Shown one piece after another: positions 45,401-55,641 of a DNA stretch of 64,000 nt. Position 1 is the stretch's first letter; every line of letters starts with the position of its first letter. Position numbers and translations under genes: made by a program. The notes beneath the pieces were generated by a model. It worked only from the letters and a program-made list of their open reading frames with translations, was not told where the DNA came from and searched no databases. The stretch comes from an uncultured Clostridia bacterium (GTDB taxonomy: Bacteria; Bacillota; Clostridia; Oscillospirales; Ruminococcaceae): NCBI GenBank assembly GCA_944386805.1, contig CALXCO010000010.1, positions 1 to 64,000 on the forward strand, given 5' to 3'.

Positions 45401-47413
45401 TTGAAGCGTCCAAGAGTATGGAACATTCGCGGCCATATGGTCGCGCTGGCAGTTATTTGCCTGATACTGGCTGCGGTCACCTGGTTTATCCAGCCGATTG
45501 CGGCGTATATCCTGATACCGTGTGCACTTGCGTATGGTGTATATATTCTGGTGCGGCTGCGCGGACTCAACCGTCATCTGCGTGGGATGCTGACGGGCAT
45601 TGCATCTCAGCTGGACCCGGCTCAGCAGGAGCTGATCGAGCATTTCCCGATACCCTGCATCGCTGTCAGTGCTTCCAGAGAAATCCTCTGGTACAGTGAG
45701 TCTTTTCAGCAGGAGGTTCTGGTCAAAAGAGAACTGATTGGAGAATATATCGATCAGCTGACCGCAACACAGCTGGAAGAGTTCTGTCAGAAGGACGAGT
45801 CGGTTCGAATTGGAGAGCGTTCCTATCGTGTCAGAGGAATGCATCCGGGAGACGTGACGGTTCCAATGAATGGGGACGATTCCCGTCAGACGGACAATAA
45901 ACGTTATTTGGAAGATTTTTATCTGCTGTATTTTATCGACGTCACCGAGATGGAACGGGACGCAATGCTTTACCGGCAGACCCGCCCTTCGGTCATGCTG
46001 ATTGTACTGGATAACTACAACGAACTGATGCAGAAGGCAAAGGAAAGTGAGAAATCCCGTATTCTCAGTGCGGTTGACAGTCTGCTGGAAGATTTCAGCA
46101 ATAAGATGACCAACTCGTTTATCAAACGATATGATGGCGAACAGTTTTTGATGGTGGTAGAGGAACAGCATCTGGAAAAGATTATCCAGAGCCGTTTTTC
46201 GATTCTGGATGATATTCGGAAAATCGAGTCCGGCGGTCTGTCGGTCACCCTGTCCATCGGTATCGGACGCGGTGAAAAGACACTGGCAGAGAGTGAAGCA
46301 TCTGCCCGTCAGGCACTGGATATGGCGCTGGGACGCGGCGGCGACCAGGCAGCAATTAAGACCGGAACGCTTTATGAATTTTACGGCGGCGTTTCCAAGG
46401 GTGTTGAAAAACGGACCAAGGTCAAGTCCCGTATGGTGGCAAATGCGCTGTCTGAGCTGATTGAAAATGCGGATAAGGTTCTGGTCATGGGACACAAGTT
46501 CGGTGACCTTGACTGTGTCGGCGCGTCGGCCGGTATGGCAACTGCGATCCGTGCATCCGGCAAAAAAGCGTATATCGTCATCGACAGGGAAAAGAACCTG
46601 TCCAAGACGCTGATCGAAATGGTCAAGTCCGACGGCAATCACGATCTGTTTATTGACCCGGATGAAGCACTCTTTTCGATTACCCCCCATACGCTGCTGA
46701 TTATCTGCGATACCCATACCCGCAATCTGGTGGAATCCCAGCAGGTGTATGAACGCTGCAAGACGGTGGTCGTCATCGACCATCACCGGAAAATGGTCAA
46801 CCACATTGAAAACGCAGTTATTTTTTATCACGAGCCGTATGCTTCGTCTGCGTCTGAAATGGTGACCGAACTGATTCAGTATATGGGTGAGGACTGCACC
46901 ATCACGTCGGTTGTCGCACAGGCACTGCTGGCCGGTATTATGCTGGATACCAGAAGCTTTGCGATGCGCACCGGTGTACGGACCTTTGAGGCGGCGGCCT
47001 ATCTGCGCAGAATTGGCGCGGATACCGTTGTTGTCCGGAAGATGTTCTCCAATACGATGGATTCCTATCAGCGCAAGTCGCGTATTGTGTCCAATGCCCA
47101 GATTTACCGCAAGTGTGCGGTTGCACAGAGCGACTTTTCCTCTGACGATATGCGTGTGGTTGCTCCGCAGGCGGCTGATGAGCTGCTGAGTATTGATGAA
47201 GTGGATGCTTCCTTTGTCCTGTATGAGACAAGCGGCGTCATTAATATTTCTGCCCGCAGTATGGGGCTGATCAACGTACAGCTGATTATGGAAAAGATGG
47301 GCGGCGGCGGTCATCAGACGATGGCTGCAACCCAGCTGCGCGGTGTCGAAATGGAAAAGGCAAAACAGCTGCTGTTTGAGAGCATTGATGATTACTATAC
47401 GACCCATACTTAA
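45401..47413 (+). CDS. gdpP: Cyclic-di-AMP phosphodiesterase GdpP
   Basis: Membrane-bound c-di-AMP hydrolase, 670 residues. Two N-terminal transmembrane helices (about 12-32 and 34-52), a PAS-like domain at about 75-150, a degenerate GGDEF domain at about 175-305 (RYDGEQFLMVVEE in place of GGDEF), the DHH domain with GHKFGDLDCVGAS near 363 and VIDHHRK near 460, and DHHA1 with GGGGHQTMAATQL near the end. TTG start at 45401 with GGAGGG seven bases upstream. The order gdpP-rplI-dnaB is the same as in Bacillus (yybT-rplI-dnaC). Confidence 0.95.
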   Translation: MKRPRVWNIRGHMVALAVICLILAAVTWFIQPIAAYILIPCALAYGVYILVRLRGLNRHLRGMLTGIASQLDPAQQELIEHFPIPCIAVSASREILWYSESFQQEVLVKRELIGEYIDQLTATQLEEFCQKDESVRIGERSYRVRGMHPGDVTVPMNGDDSRQTDNKRYLEDFYLLYFIDVTEMERDAMLYRQTRPSVMLIVLDNYNELMQKAKESEKSRILSAVDSLLEDFSNKMTNSFIKRYDGEQFLMVVEEQHLEKIIQSRFSILDDIRKIESGGLSVTLSIGIGRGEKTLAESEASARQALDMALGRGGDQAAIKTGTLYEFYGGVSKGVEKRTKVKSRMVANALSELIENADKVLVMGHKFGDLDCVGASAGMATAIRASGKKAYIVIDREKNLSKTLIEMVKSDGNHDLFIDPDEALFSITPHTLLIICDTHTRNLVESQQVYERCKTVVVIDHHRKMVNHIENAVIFYHEPYASSASEMVTELIQYMGEDCTITSVVAQALLAGIMLDTRSFAMRTGVRTFEAAAYLRRIGADTVVVRKMFSNTMDSYQRKSRIVSNAQIYRKCAVAQSDFSSDDMRVVAPQAADELLSIDEVDASFVLYETSGVINISARSMGLINVQLIMEKMGGGGHQTMAATQLRGVEMEKAKQLLFESIDDYYTTHT

Positions 47414-47449
47414 ACGGCAGATTGGATAGAAGAAAGAGAGGTTTTTACG

Positions 47450-47896
47450 ATGAAAGTTATTTTGTTGCAGGATGTCAAGGGTTCCGGCAAAAAGGGCGAT
47501 CTGATCAATGCGGCAGACGGATATGCCAGAAACTATCTGATTCCCAAAAAGCTGGCGATGGAAGCGACCGCCGGTGCAATCAACAATAAAAAGATTCAGG
47601 ATGAGGCCAAAGCACATCATGCACAGGTTGAGCTGGAGAATGCAAAGGCTGCCTGCAAAGAGCTGACTGGCAAGACGGTCACCGTTACCGCACGTGCCGG
47701 CAAGGAAGGCAAGCTGTTTGGCTCGGTTACCGCAAAGGAAATTGCCGCAGCAGTTGCATCCCAGTACAAGATCGACGTAGACAAGCGTAAAATCGGGCTG
47801 TCTGCGGAAATCAAGGCATTTGGGACCTTTGAATTTGACCTCAAACTGCATACCGGCGTTGTCGCCAGAATGAAGGTCATGGTCAAAGAGGCATAA
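47450..47896 (+). CDS. rplI: 50S ribosomal protein L9
   Basis: 148 residues. The N-terminal RNA-binding domain [33 protein letters not shown] is the family signature (quoted in part: [18 protein letters not shown]). A long central helix and a C-terminal domain with [12 protein letters not shown] and [11 protein letters not shown] follow. ATG behind AGAGAGG. It lies 36 bases after gdpP. Confidence 0.97.
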   Translation: MKVILLQDVKGSGKKGDLINAADGYARNYLIPKKLAMEATAGAINNKKIQDEAKAHHAQVELENAKAACKELTGKTVTVTARAGKEGKLFGSVTAKEIAAAVASQYKIDVDKRKIGLSAEIKAFGTFEFDLKLHTGVVARMKVMVKEA

Positions 47897-47916
47897 CAGA
47901 ATATTTGGCAGGACAG

Positions 47917-47946
47917 GCGCGGGATTCCACAAAAGGGGTTCCGCGC
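47917..47946 (+). other. GC-rich hairpin between rplI and dnaB
   Basis: GCGCGGGATTCC, loop ACAAAA, GGGGTTCCGCGC: a 12-bp stem with G-U pairs 20 bases after rplI. No strong T tract follows (TGTAACTG). It may be a 3' stabilising element or a weak attenuator within the operon. Confidence 0.5.
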
Positions 47947-48005
47947 TGTAACTGTATATTTTGTCTGAGCTTTATTGTGAAAATTGAGGAGAGAAAGGAA
48001 CACAA

Positions 48006-49400
48006 ATGGCGGAAAAAACCGAACAGGTGATGGCGGAGGCCTACAGTCAGGGACTCCCATACAGCCTGGAAGCTGAGCAGTCGGTTCTGGGCAGTGTACT
48101 GATTGACCCGGAGCTGCTTTCCACCATCATGGAAAAGATTTCTTCCCCGCAGGTCTTTTATACCGAAAAACACCGGCGGCTGTACAGCCTGATGATCCGG
48201 ATGTTCAGCGAGTCAAAGCCGATTGACTATGTCACGCTGTTGGAAGAGGCCAGAAACGAGGAAATATTTGACAGCGATTCATCTGCACAGTCCTATCTGC
48301 TGCATCTGATGAATCAGGTTCCGACGACTGCCAACCTTCCCAGTTACTGCGATATTGTGCTGGAAAAGTATTATATGCGTGGTCTGCTGACAGCGGCGAC
48401 AGACATTGCTTCTTCGGTGCGGGAAGGGGACGGAAGCGCCGCGGAACTTCTGGACGCGGCGGAGCAGAAAATCTATGATATCCGGCAGGGACGCCAGAAT
48501 TCTGAACTTCGGCCAATCGGCGAAGTAATCATCGGGGTTTATGACAACATCTATGAGCTGAACCGCAAAGAGGATACCCGGATTACCGGCCTTGCGTCCG
48601 GATTTCATCAGCTGGACCTGATTCTGTCAGGATTGAACCGCTCTGACCTGATTTTGCTGGCAGCCCGTCCCGGTATGGGCAAGACTGCCTTTGCGCTGAA
48701 CATCGCAACCAATGTCGGCATTAAATACCCCGATTTGGATATCGCCATCTTTTCGCTGGAGATGAACAATTCTCAGCTGGTTTCCCGTATGCTCTGTTCG
48801 GAAGCGCTGATTCCTTCCGACAAGATGCGTACCGGACGGCTGGAAAAGGAAGAGTGGCGCAACCTTGCGACCGCCGCGCAGCGGTTGTCCAATACCCATA
48901 TCTACCTGGATGACACGGCGGGCATATCGGTTTCCCAGATGAAGGCCAAAGTTCGACGGCTGAAAAATCTGGGGCTGATTATCATCGACTATTTGCAGCT
49001 GATGACCAGCTCAACCCGCATTGAAAACCGTGTACAGGAAATCTCTCAGATGACCCGTGGCCTGAAAATTATGGCCAAGGAACTCAATGTGCCGGTTATC
49101 TGCTTGTCACAGCTGTCACGAGCCGCTGAACAGCGGCAGGGACACCGGCCGATGCTGTCCGACCTGAGAGAATCCGGCTCAATCGAACAGGATGCCGACA
49201 GCGTTCTGTTCCTTTTCCGTGAAGAATACTATGCAGATGCAGAGGAGCGGGAAGGAGCCCAGGATTCTATCCGCAATACCGCAATCTGTATTGTTGCGAA
49301 AAACCGTCACGGCTCTACCGGCGATGTTCCGATCGGCTGGCAGGGCGAATATACACGCTTCTCCAATCTGGAGATGAGCAGGGAGGCTCCGCCGTTTTAA
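48006..49400 (+). CDS. dnaB: Replicative DNA helicase DnaB
   Basis: Hexameric replication-fork helicase (called DnaC in Bacillus). 464 residues. N-terminal domain starts LPYSLEAEQSVLGSVLIDPE. RecA-like C-terminal domain with Walker A AARPGMGKTAFALNIA near 220, Walker B LIIIDYLQLM near 325, and the arginine-finger region later (SQLSRAAEQRQGHRPMLSDLRESGSIEQDAD). No intein. ATG with AAAGGA six bases upstream. Confidence 0.97.
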   Translation: MAEKTEQVMAEAYSQGLPYSLEAEQSVLGSVLIDPELLSTIMEKISSPQVFYTEKHRRLYSLMIRMFSESKPIDYVTLLEEARNEEIFDSDSSAQSYLLHLMNQVPTTANLPSYCDIVLEKYYMRGLLTAATDIASSVREGDGSAAELLDAAEQKIYDIRQGRQNSELRPIGEVIIGVYDNIYELNRKEDTRITGLASGFHQLDLILSGLNRSDLILLAARPGMGKTAFALNIATNVGIKYPDLDIAIFSLEMNNSQLVSRMLCSEALIPSDKMRTGRLEKEEWRNLATAAQRLSNTHIYLDDTAGISVSQMKAKVRRLKNLGLIIIDYLQLMTSSTRIENRVQEISQMTRGLKIMAKELNVPVICLSQLSRAAEQRQGHRPMLSDLRESGSIEQDADSVLFLFREEYYADAEEREGAQDSIRNTAICIVAKNRHGSTGDVPIGWQGEYTRFSNLEMSREAPPF

Positions 49401-49424
49401 ACGGCAGGAGATGGAGGAATCGCC

Positions 49425-50909
49425 ATGCAGGATGTTCTGGCTACGGCGTTTGAAAAGAAATTCATGCTGGATGGCCTTTCCGGAAAGTGTCTGATTATTG
49501 GATTTTCCGGCGGGGCGGATTCGACCAGTCTGGTACATTTTCTGGCAGCGAAACAACAGCTGCTGGGATGTCAGCTGCGAGCAGTGCACCTCAATCACTG
49601 TCTGCGCGGCGAGGAAAGTGACCATGATGAGGCACAGGCAAAGGCTTTTTGTGCTGGACATAGAGTCCCATTTGTCAGCAAAAGGGTCGAAATTGGAACA
49701 CTTGCCGCCCGGACGCATCAATCAGAGGAAGTATGCGGCCGGGAACAGCGTTACCGGCTTTTTGCAGAACAGGCAATGGATGCCCAGCGTCAGGGGATGG
49801 AACCGGTCATTGTGACGGCACATACCCTTTCGGATAATCTGGAAACGGCTTTTTTACATCTGCTGCGCGGATGTACACTGGATGGCCTGTGTGGAATTCC
49901 TGACAGCCGGATGGTTGGAGATGTACCGTTGGTGCGGCCGATGCTGCGCATCAGCCGTGAAGAGGTGGAAGGATACTGTGCTTTTCATCAGCTTCCGTTT
50001 ACGACCGATTCCTCCAACCTTTCCGACCGGTATACCCGCAATTTCCTGCGTTTGCAGGTCATTCCGCAGCTCAAAAAGCTGAATCCATCGCTGGAAACAG
50101 CGTATCTGCGGATGCGGGACAGTTTACAGCAGGACCGTGATTATCTGAACAGTCTGCGGGACGCGCTGCTTGTGGATGCAGCAGTTGGGACGGCATCGTC
50201 TTATCAATGGGATGCAGCCATGCTCAACAGTGCGCCGCTGCCGGTCAGGAGCCGTGTTGCAGCAGAGATCCTGCGTATCGTTGGCGCCCAAGTAGACGCG
50301 GCGGCTGTCGAATCACTTCTCGGCGTTATTGAGGGAAAAAGCAGTGGCTATACGGCAGGCAGTATCCGGCTGACGGTGCGCGGTGGAATGCTGTCGGTGG
50401 ATGATACCCATCGGTTTGTTGTCGGTGGGACGTTTTTGCCTGAAGGAGGAGAAGGAACCGTTGTGATTCTGTTTGAGGAATGGGATAGCAACGGAAACCT
50501 GCTTGCAAAATGGCAGAAAAGTATGTTTCTGTCGGTCATGCAGGCAGCTGATTATCAGGAAAAACGGAAAGTTTATAAAAATTTATTATATTTCGCGGTA
50601 GATTATGATACAATAATGGATAATGCACAGCTGCGCACGCGAGGTCCGGGAGACAGGTTCCGGCCGGCCGGGCGGGGTGGACACAAGACACTCAAAAAGC
50701 TGTTCCAGCAGGCGCATCTTTCCCGTCGGGAACGGGAATTACGGCTCGTGCTGGCACAGGGGACAGAAATTGTCTGGGTTGAAGGATTCGGGGTGGATGA
50801 ACACTTTCTGCCGGGTCCAGATACCGGAAAGGTGTTGGCCGCATTCCGGGATGAAGCTGCCGCAAAAGAAAGGATGAAGTCAGAAAATGAGCCGCAGGAT
50901 GATCGATGA
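49425..50909 (+). CDS. tilS: tRNA(Ile)-lysidine synthetase TilS
   Basis: Converts the wobble C of tRNA-Ile(CAT) to lysidine. 494 residues. PP-loop [15 protein letters not shown] near 26-40, then [16 protein letters not shown] near 58-73 and the [18 protein letters not shown] and [12 protein letters not shown] motifs. A C-terminal TilS domain has [25 protein letters not shown] near 405-430. ATG behind GGAGG. The end overlaps hpt by 23 bases, the classical tilS-hpt-ftsH cluster. Confidence 0.96.
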   Translation: MQDVLATAFEKKFMLDGLSGKCLIIGFSGGADSTSLVHFLAAKQQLLGCQLRAVHLNHCLRGEESDHDEAQAKAFCAGHRVPFVSKRVEIGTLAARTHQSEEVCGREQRYRLFAEQAMDAQRQGMEPVIVTAHTLSDNLETAFLHLLRGCTLDGLCGIPDSRMVGDVPLVRPMLRISREEVEGYCAFHQLPFTTDSSNLSDRYTRNFLRLQVIPQLKKLNPSLETAYLRMRDSLQQDRDYLNSLRDALLVDAAVGTASSYQWDAAMLNSAPLPVRSRVAAEILRIVGAQVDAAAVESLLGVIEGKSSGYTAGSIRLTVRGGMLSVDDTHRFVVGGTFLPEGGEGTVVILFEEWDSNGNLLAKWQKSMFLSVMQAADYQEKRKVYKNLLYFAVDYDTIMDNAQLRTRGPGDRFRPAGRGGHKTLKKLFQQAHLSRRERELRLVLAQGTEIVWVEGFGVDEHFLPGPDTGKVLAAFRDEAAAKERMKSENEPQDDR

Positions 50910-51438
50910 TATCGAAAAGGTTTTGCTGACAGAAGAAGATATCCAGAAAAAAGTCAAGGAGATTGGCGAAAAAATTACGCACGATTATGAGGGAAAAAAC
51001 CTGATGCTGGTCAGTGTCCTCAAAGGATCGGTTGCGTTTATGGCGGATTTGATGCGGGCAATTGATCTCCCGCTGAAAATTGATTTTATGAGTGTCTCCA
51101 GTTATGGAAGCGGAACCACTTCCAGTGGAGTCGTCAAGATCAACAAGGATCTCGACATCGATCTTCATGGGGTTGATCTTCTGATTGTTGAGGATATTCT
51201 CGATTCGGGAAAGACCCTCCATTATATCACCAAGATGCTGTCAGACAGAGGAACCGCTTCAATTCGGATTGCCTGTCTGCTGGATAAACCGGAAAGACGG
51301 GTTGTACCGTTGAGTGCGGATTACACCTGCTTTGATATCCCGGATAAGTTTGTCGTAGGATACGGGCTGGATTACGATCAGAAGTATCGGAATCTGCCTT
51401 ATATCGGCGTGCTGAAACCGGAAGTGTATGAATCATAA
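50887..51438 (+). CDS. hpt: Hypoxanthine phosphoribosyltransferase
   Basis: Salvages hypoxanthine and guanine with PRPP. 183 residues. Active-site PRPP loop [14 protein letters not shown] near 100-113, the flexible loop with [11 protein letters not shown] near 75 and [19 protein letters not shown] near 160. It begins inside tilS (23-base overlap). An in-frame ATG four codons later is a possible start but has a poorer site. In Bacillus HprT interacts with TilS and FtsH, consistent with the conserved order. Confidence 0.96.
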   Translation: MSRRMIDDIEKVLLTEEDIQKKVKEIGEKITHDYEGKNLMLVSVLKGSVAFMADLMRAIDLPLKIDFMSVSSYGSGTTSSGVVKINKDLDIDLHGVDLLIVEDILDSGKTLHYITKMLSDRGTASIRIACLLDKPERRVVPLSADYTCFDIPDKFVVGYGLDYDQKYRNLPYIGVLKPEVYES

Positions 51439-51472
51439 ATGGCAAAACGCCAAGGAGAAAGGAGTGGTTTGA

Positions 51473-53446
51473 TTGTTGAAAAAACGCGGAACATCGATTA
51501 TTATCCTGATTGCCGTAGTGGTTTTTCTGCTGGTTTCATCGTCGTACCTGATGCGCCTGATTACACCTGAAACAAAACAGTATAACTATTCGGAAATCAT
51601 CTATATGTTTGAGGACCAGAAGGTATCCTCTTATGAACTGGATCTCGGTTCCAGCGAAGTGACGCTCAAGATGGCCGACGGCTCCAGTGATATTGTTTAC
51701 CGGGTTGCCTCGCCTTCTTATTTCCTCGACTCAATTGAACCGTATGTTCAGGAGTACAACGAAGCGCATCCGGATAACCGGATGACGTTCAACTGGATTC
51801 AGGCCAGTGACAACAGCTGGCTGTGGAGCCTGGTTCCGTACCTGCTGATGATTGTCGCGATGGGTGCTTTGTGGTACTTTATGTTCAAGCAGACCAGCGG
51901 CGGCGGAAAGATGAATCAGTTTGGCAAGGCCAATCTGGTCAAAACGGACGGCAAAAATGGCCGGAAAACAACCTTTGCCGATGTCGCGGGTGCCGATGAG
52001 GAAAAAGAAGAACTCAAAGAGATCGTCGACTTCCTCAAGCATCCCAAAAAATTCAACGAACTGGGTGCCCGCATCCCGAAAGGCGTATTGCTGATGGGCC
52101 CTCCCGGTACTGGTAAAACCCTGCTGGCCCGTTCGGTTGCAGGTGAAGCGGGCGTTCCGTTCTTCTCGATTTCCGGTTCGGATTTCGTAGAGATGTTTGT
52201 CGGTGTCGGTGCATCTCGTGTCCGTGATCTGTTTGATCAGGCAAAGAAAAACGCGCCTGCAATCATTTTCATCGATGAGATCGACGCAGTCGGCCGTCAC
52301 AGAGGTGCCGGTCTGGGCGGCGGTCACGATGAACGGGAACAGACTTTGAACCAGCTGCTGGTTGAGATGGACGGTTTCAGCAACAACGAAGGCATTATTG
52401 TCATCGCCGCAACCAACCGCCGGGATATTCTGGACCCTGCACTGCTGCGTCCGGGACGTTTTGACCGTCAGATCGTGGTCAACTATCCTGACGTCAAGGG
52501 ACGTGAGGAGATTCTGAAGGTCCATTCCCGCAACAAACCGCTTGGATTTGACGTTGACCTTTCGGTCATTGCAAAATCGACTGCCGGTTTTACCGGTGCG
52601 GACCTTGAAAACCTGATGAATGAGGCGGCACTGCTGGCCGCCAGAAAGGGCCATAAAGCTCTGACCCTCCAGGATATCGAGGAAGCGACAATCAAGGTCG
52701 TAGCAGGCCCTGAGAAGCGCTCCAAGGTCATTACCGAGAAGGAAAAGCGCCTGACCGCTTATCACGAAGCCGGTCACGCAATCACCACCTATTATTCTCC
52801 CACTCAGGACCCTGTCCACGAAGTTTCGATCATTCCCCGTGGTGCGGCTGGCGGTTATACGATGTCGCTGCCGGAGCATGACAAGAGCTATATGGGCAAA
52901 AAAGAGATGGAAGAAAACATTGTCACCCTGTTGGGTGGACGTGTTGCCGAGTCGCTGATTCTGGATGATATTTCGACCGGCGCTTCCAACGATATCGAGC
53001 GTGCAACCAAACTTGCCCGTTCGATGGTCACCCGTTACGGTTTCAGTGAAAAACTTGGGCCGATTGTCTATGGACAGGATGACGGCGAGATCTTCCTGGG
53101 CCGTGACCTTGGCACGACCCGCAACTATTCGGAAGAGGTTGCAGCAGAAATCGACGGAGAAATCCGTCGGATTATCGGCAATGCCTATACGACTGCACGT
53201 GCCATCCTTTCTCAGCACATCGATCAGCTGCATATGATTGCACAGTACCTGATTCGTAACGAAAAGATCAATGGTAATACCTTTGTTCAGTTGATGAAGG
53301 GTGAACTGATTCCCGATACCACCGATATCGAGACCCCGGCACCTGCCGCGGTCGATCATGATGCAACGGCTTCCGACAGCACGGCTGTACCGGAGATGCC
53401 GACTGCATCTGTGGATGATGGAACCGAAAATAAGAGTTCCGATTGA
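51473..53446 (+). CDS. ftsH: ATP-dependent zinc metalloprotease FtsH
   Basis: Membrane-anchored AAA+ protease, 657 residues. Transmembrane helices at about 8-28 and 120-140 enclose an extracytoplasmic domain. AAA module: Walker [20 protein letters not shown] near 208, Walker [16 protein letters not shown] near 265, and the second region of homology [20 protein letters not shown]. Protease zinc motif HEAGH near 430. The tail is Ala/Thr/Asp-rich. The start is one of two adjacent TTG codons (51473 or 51476) behind GGAG. Normal length. Confidence 0.97.
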   Translation: MLKKRGTSIIILIAVVVFLLVSSSYLMRLITPETKQYNYSEIIYMFEDQKVSSYELDLGSSEVTLKMADGSSDIVYRVASPSYFLDSIEPYVQEYNEAHPDNRMTFNWIQASDNSWLWSLVPYLLMIVAMGALWYFMFKQTSGGGKMNQFGKANLVKTDGKNGRKTTFADVAGADEEKEELKEIVDFLKHPKKFNELGARIPKGVLLMGPPGTGKTLLARSVAGEAGVPFFSISGSDFVEMFVGVGASRVRDLFDQAKKNAPAIIFIDEIDAVGRHRGAGLGGGHDEREQTLNQLLVEMDGFSNNEGIIVIAATNRRDILDPALLRPGRFDRQIVVNYPDVKGREEILKVHSRNKPLGFDVDLSVIAKSTAGFTGADLENLMNEAALLAARKGHKALTLQDIEEATIKVVAGPEKRSKVITEKEKRLTAYHEAGHAITTYYSPTQDPVHEVSIIPRGAAGGYTMSLPEHDKSYMGKKEMEENIVTLLGGRVAESLILDDISTGASNDIERATKLARSMVTRYGFSEKLGPIVYGQDDGEIFLGRDLGTTRNYSEEVAAEIDGEIRRIIGNAYTTARAILSQHIDQLHMIAQYLIRNEKINGNTFVQLMKGELIPDTTDIETPAPAAVDHDATASDSTAVPEMPTASVDDGTENKSSD

Positions 53447-53457
53447 TTTGAATAGCA

Positions 53458-53493
53458 CAAAAGCCGCGGCCTGATTCAGGGCTGCGGCTTTTT
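53458..53493. terminator. Bidirectional terminator between ftsH and the Amidase_6 gene
   Basis: AAAAGCCGC and GCGGCTTTTT frame an inner CCTG/CAGG stem. It has T runs on both strands and lies between convergent genes. Confidence 0.85.
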
Positions 53494-53507
53494 GCGTATA
53501 TAGAAAG

Positions 53508-54224
53508 TTATCCAACAGCCGGCGGTTCCTGATAGCCCTCAGAGGCCTCCTGAGGCGTTTGCTGCTGGGAGGGTGTAACTTCTTCGGTAATAGATTCAGG
53601 CTGTGCTGATGGGGCCTGTGGCTGCGGAGAAGCAACATTTTCACTTTCATCTGATGAACGCAGGTCTGTTCCTGCTGACAGATACCGTACGCCGTCGATG
53701 TGCAGAGCACGAATCATATAATACGAATAGGTGGAAATCGGACGAAATGCGGAGTCCCGGTCATGTGCCGCAATGATAATGCTGTCCGGGTCGGGGTTTT
53801 CCGACAACAGGTCGGTTACCAGCACGGTATGTCCGAAGGTATCCGGGTCTTTAATTGCCATCTGGATGACGTCGCCGGGCTGTACCTGCGACAGTTCAAC
53901 CTCATGCCCATACGGTCCCGGTCCCATATTGGTGGTAAAAAAGTCCCAGAAGTAGGGCACACCGGTCCAGGATGGCGAACGGTTATTCAGTGAGATGTAA
54001 TACCAGCCATAAGTTGGGGTATAATTCATGACACCGGCAGCGTAATAGATTGCCTGTGAAACGAAGTTGGTGCAGTCGCCGCCCAGCTGGTCAAAGGAAT
54101 AGTAATTGGGGTTGCGGCGGTAGGCCCAGTAGTTGGCGTATTGGACAGCCTGTTCACGGTAATAGGGCGCCCGTATCAGATCATGGAGGGGATACAGTGC
54201 CGCGGGAGCAGTTTCATTTGGCAT
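53508..54224 (-). CDS. Amidase_6 domain protein (papain-like cysteine amidase)
   Basis: 238 residues. Residues ~20-165 match the putative amidase (Amidase_6) family: YYREQAVQYANYWAYRRNPNYY, the catalytic-cysteine block GGDCTNFVSQAIYYAAG (Cys51), PSWTGVPYF, QPGDVIQM and GHTVLVTD with His132. A presumed Asn/Asp follows near IIIAAHDRDS. No signal peptide or membrane segment is seen, although relatives are often secreted or spore-associated. The last ~55 residues are Pro/Gln/Glu-rich and probably disordered. ATG behind AAAGGAG. It is the first leftward gene on an otherwise rightward arm. Substrate unknown, possibly peptidoglycan peptides. Confidence 0.82.
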   Translation of the reverse strand: MPNETAPAALYPLHDLIRAPYYREQAVQYANYWAYRRNPNYYSFDQLGGDCTNFVSQAIYYAAGVMNYTPTYGWYYISLNNRSPSWTGVPYFWDFFTTNMGPGPYGHEVELSQVQPGDVIQMAIKDPDTFGHTVLVTDLLSENPDPDSIIIAAHDRDSAFRPISTYSYYMIRALHIDGVRYLSAGTDLRSSDESENVASPQPQAPSAQPESITEEVTPSQQQTPQEASEGYQEPPAVG

Positions 54225-54314
54225 AGGGAATCTCCTTTCTGGATAGACTCACAGGCAGTCTATGCGGGAAAGAGGGGGAATGTGCGGGAATCTCCGAAGT
54301 TTACAAATGAATGG

Positions 54315-54343
54315 TTGCAAATAACAGGCGGTTATGTTACGAT
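54315..54343 (+). promoter_or_regulatory. Predicted gtrA promoter with adjoining inverted repeat
   Basis: TTGCAA, 17 bases, TACGAT. A perfect inverted repeat ACGTTTC-ATCG-GAAACGT (54353-54370) begins about ten bases after the -10 box, where an operator or a leader hairpin would lie. Confidence 0.5.
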
Positions 54344-54422
54344 GAAAGAAAAACGTTTCATCGGAAACGTGCCGGCTCGGAAATGTGCCTGCAATGCGCC
54401 GAAAGGAGTATAATATTCGACG

Positions 54423-54839
54423 ATGGAAAAAATCAAATTGTTGTACCAGCGTTATCGCGAGATTATCAATTATCTTTTCTTTGGAGTGCTGACAACGGTG
54501 GTCAACTATGTAACCTATCTGGTTCTGGCTCCGTTTTTTACCCTGACAACAGTTCCGACGGTAGTCGCCTGGATTTTGTCGGTGCTGTTTGCCTATCTGA
54601 CCAACCGCAAATATGTCTTCTGCTCCCATTCGGTTGGGCGGGATGCACTGAAAGAAGCGGGCGGATTCTTTACAGCACGGGTCATGTCCGGGGTGCTGGA
54701 TGTGGCGATTATGTGGGTATTTGTCGACTGCATTGGCTTTAACGACATGCTGATCAAACTGTTGTCCAATGTGGTGGTCGTGGTCTTTAATTATATTGCC
54801 AGCAAACTGGTGGTATTCAGCAAAAAGAAAAGCAGATGA
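54423..54839 (+). CDS. GtrA family membrane protein
   Basis: 138 residues with four transmembrane helices (about 17-37, 43-62, 83-103, 110-130). Family features: YLFFGVLTTVVNYVTYLVL, the AWILSVLFAYLTNRKYVF segment and a final NYIASKLVVFSKKK. GtrA-type proteins are thought to move undecaprenyl-linked sugars across the membrane. No glycosyltransferase lies beside it. ATG with AAAGGAG, spacing 14, somewhat long. It is followed 17 bases later by the nudix gene. Confidence 0.88.
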   Translation: MEKIKLLYQRYREIINYLFFGVLTTVVNYVTYLVLAPFFTLTTVPTVVAWILSVLFAYLTNRKYVFCSHSVGRDALKEAGGFFTARVMSGVLDVAIMWVFVDCIGFNDMLIKLLSNVVVVVFNYIASKLVVFSKKKSR

Positions 54840-54856
54840 AAGGTTGGAGACTGAAT

Positions 54857-55435
54857 ATGACGGAAAAAGATATGCGGGAAGAAAAGATCTCAGGTGAAGA
54901 GATTTTTGAAGGCAGAGTAGTGCATCTTGTGCGGGACACCGTCCGGCTGCCTGACGGTCAGACGGCGACCAGAGAGGTGATTCTGCATCCGGGCGGAGTG
55001 GGCATCCTGCCGCTGATGGAGGACGGAACGGTGCTGACGGTTCGGCAGTTCCGGTATCCGGGTGATTCGGTTCTAACCGAAATTCCCGCGGGAAAACTGG
55101 AGTACGGCGAAGATCCGCTGACCTGCGGTAAACGGGAATTGAGTGAAGAGGTTGGCGCTACAGCTGAGAACTGGGTCTTTCTGGGCAATATCTATCCGAC
55201 GCCGGCATATGATACCGAAATTATCCGCATCTATCTGGCGACCGGATTATCTTTCGGCAAACAGCATCTGGATGAAGGCGAATTTCTCAATGTCGTCCGT
55301 GTACCGCTGCAGGAACTGGTCGACCAGGTGATGGACGGAAAAATTTTCGACGCCAAAACCCAGATTGCCGTCTTAAAGACTGCCCGTATGCTTGAAAAAG
55401 GACTGCTTCCCCAAAATGAAAGGAATACAGACTGA
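54857..55435 (+). CDS. NUDIX hydrolase, ADP-ribose pyrophosphatase type
   Basis: 192 residues from the ATG at 54857 (MTEKDMREEKISGEEIFEGRVV), which has GGAG seven bases upstream. An ATG at 54836 overlapping the gtrA stop would add seven residues but has no clear site. The full Nudix box GKLEYGEDPLTCGKRELSEEVGA lies near residues 85-107 (key residues G, E, R-E-x-x-E-E, G). The N-terminal VILHPGGVGILPL and the downstream PTPAYDTEIIRIYLA match the ADP-ribose pyrophosphatase subfamily (NudF-like). It acts in the cytoplasm, probably on ADP-ribose. Confidence 0.9.
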   Translation: MTEKDMREEKISGEEIFEGRVVHLVRDTVRLPDGQTATREVILHPGGVGILPLMEDGTVLTVRQFRYPGDSVLTEIPAGKLEYGEDPLTCGKRELSEEVGATAENWVFLGNIYPTPAYDTEIIRIYLATGLSFGKQHLDEGEFLNVVRVPLQELVDQVMDGKIFDAKTQIAVLKTARMLEKGLLPQNERNTD

Positions 55436-55536
55436 TAGCCTTCATTTTGTTGATGATTTCGACATCATTGTGCATAAAATACATGATTAGTTTTAATATA
55501 GTTTGCTCAAATTCATGAAATGTTTACAGATTTATT

Positions 55537-55565
55537 TTGACATTCCTGCAATTTCATGCTACACT
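55537..55565 (+). promoter_or_regulatory. Predicted promoter of the flavodoxin-like protein gene
   Basis: TTGACA, 17 bases, TACACT. The leader contains CAACCCTT-CCA-AAGGGTTG (about 55591-55609), a perfect 8-bp hairpin. Confidence 0.7.
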
Positions 55566-55641
55566 ATATTTATATGCAGCAAATGTGGAGCAACCCTTCC
55601 AAAGGGTTGTCTCTAAAATCTTCAAAGGGGTAGTATGACTT

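Noticed and set aside
45287..47932. 881-codon leftward open frame opposite gdpP and rplI
   Set aside because: Shadow of two well-identified rightward genes; no ribosome site and Cys/His/Asn-rich composition typical of antisense frames.
51731..53710. 659-codon leftward frame opposite ftsH
   Set aside because: Antisense to the AAA and protease domains of ftsH; no independent signal.
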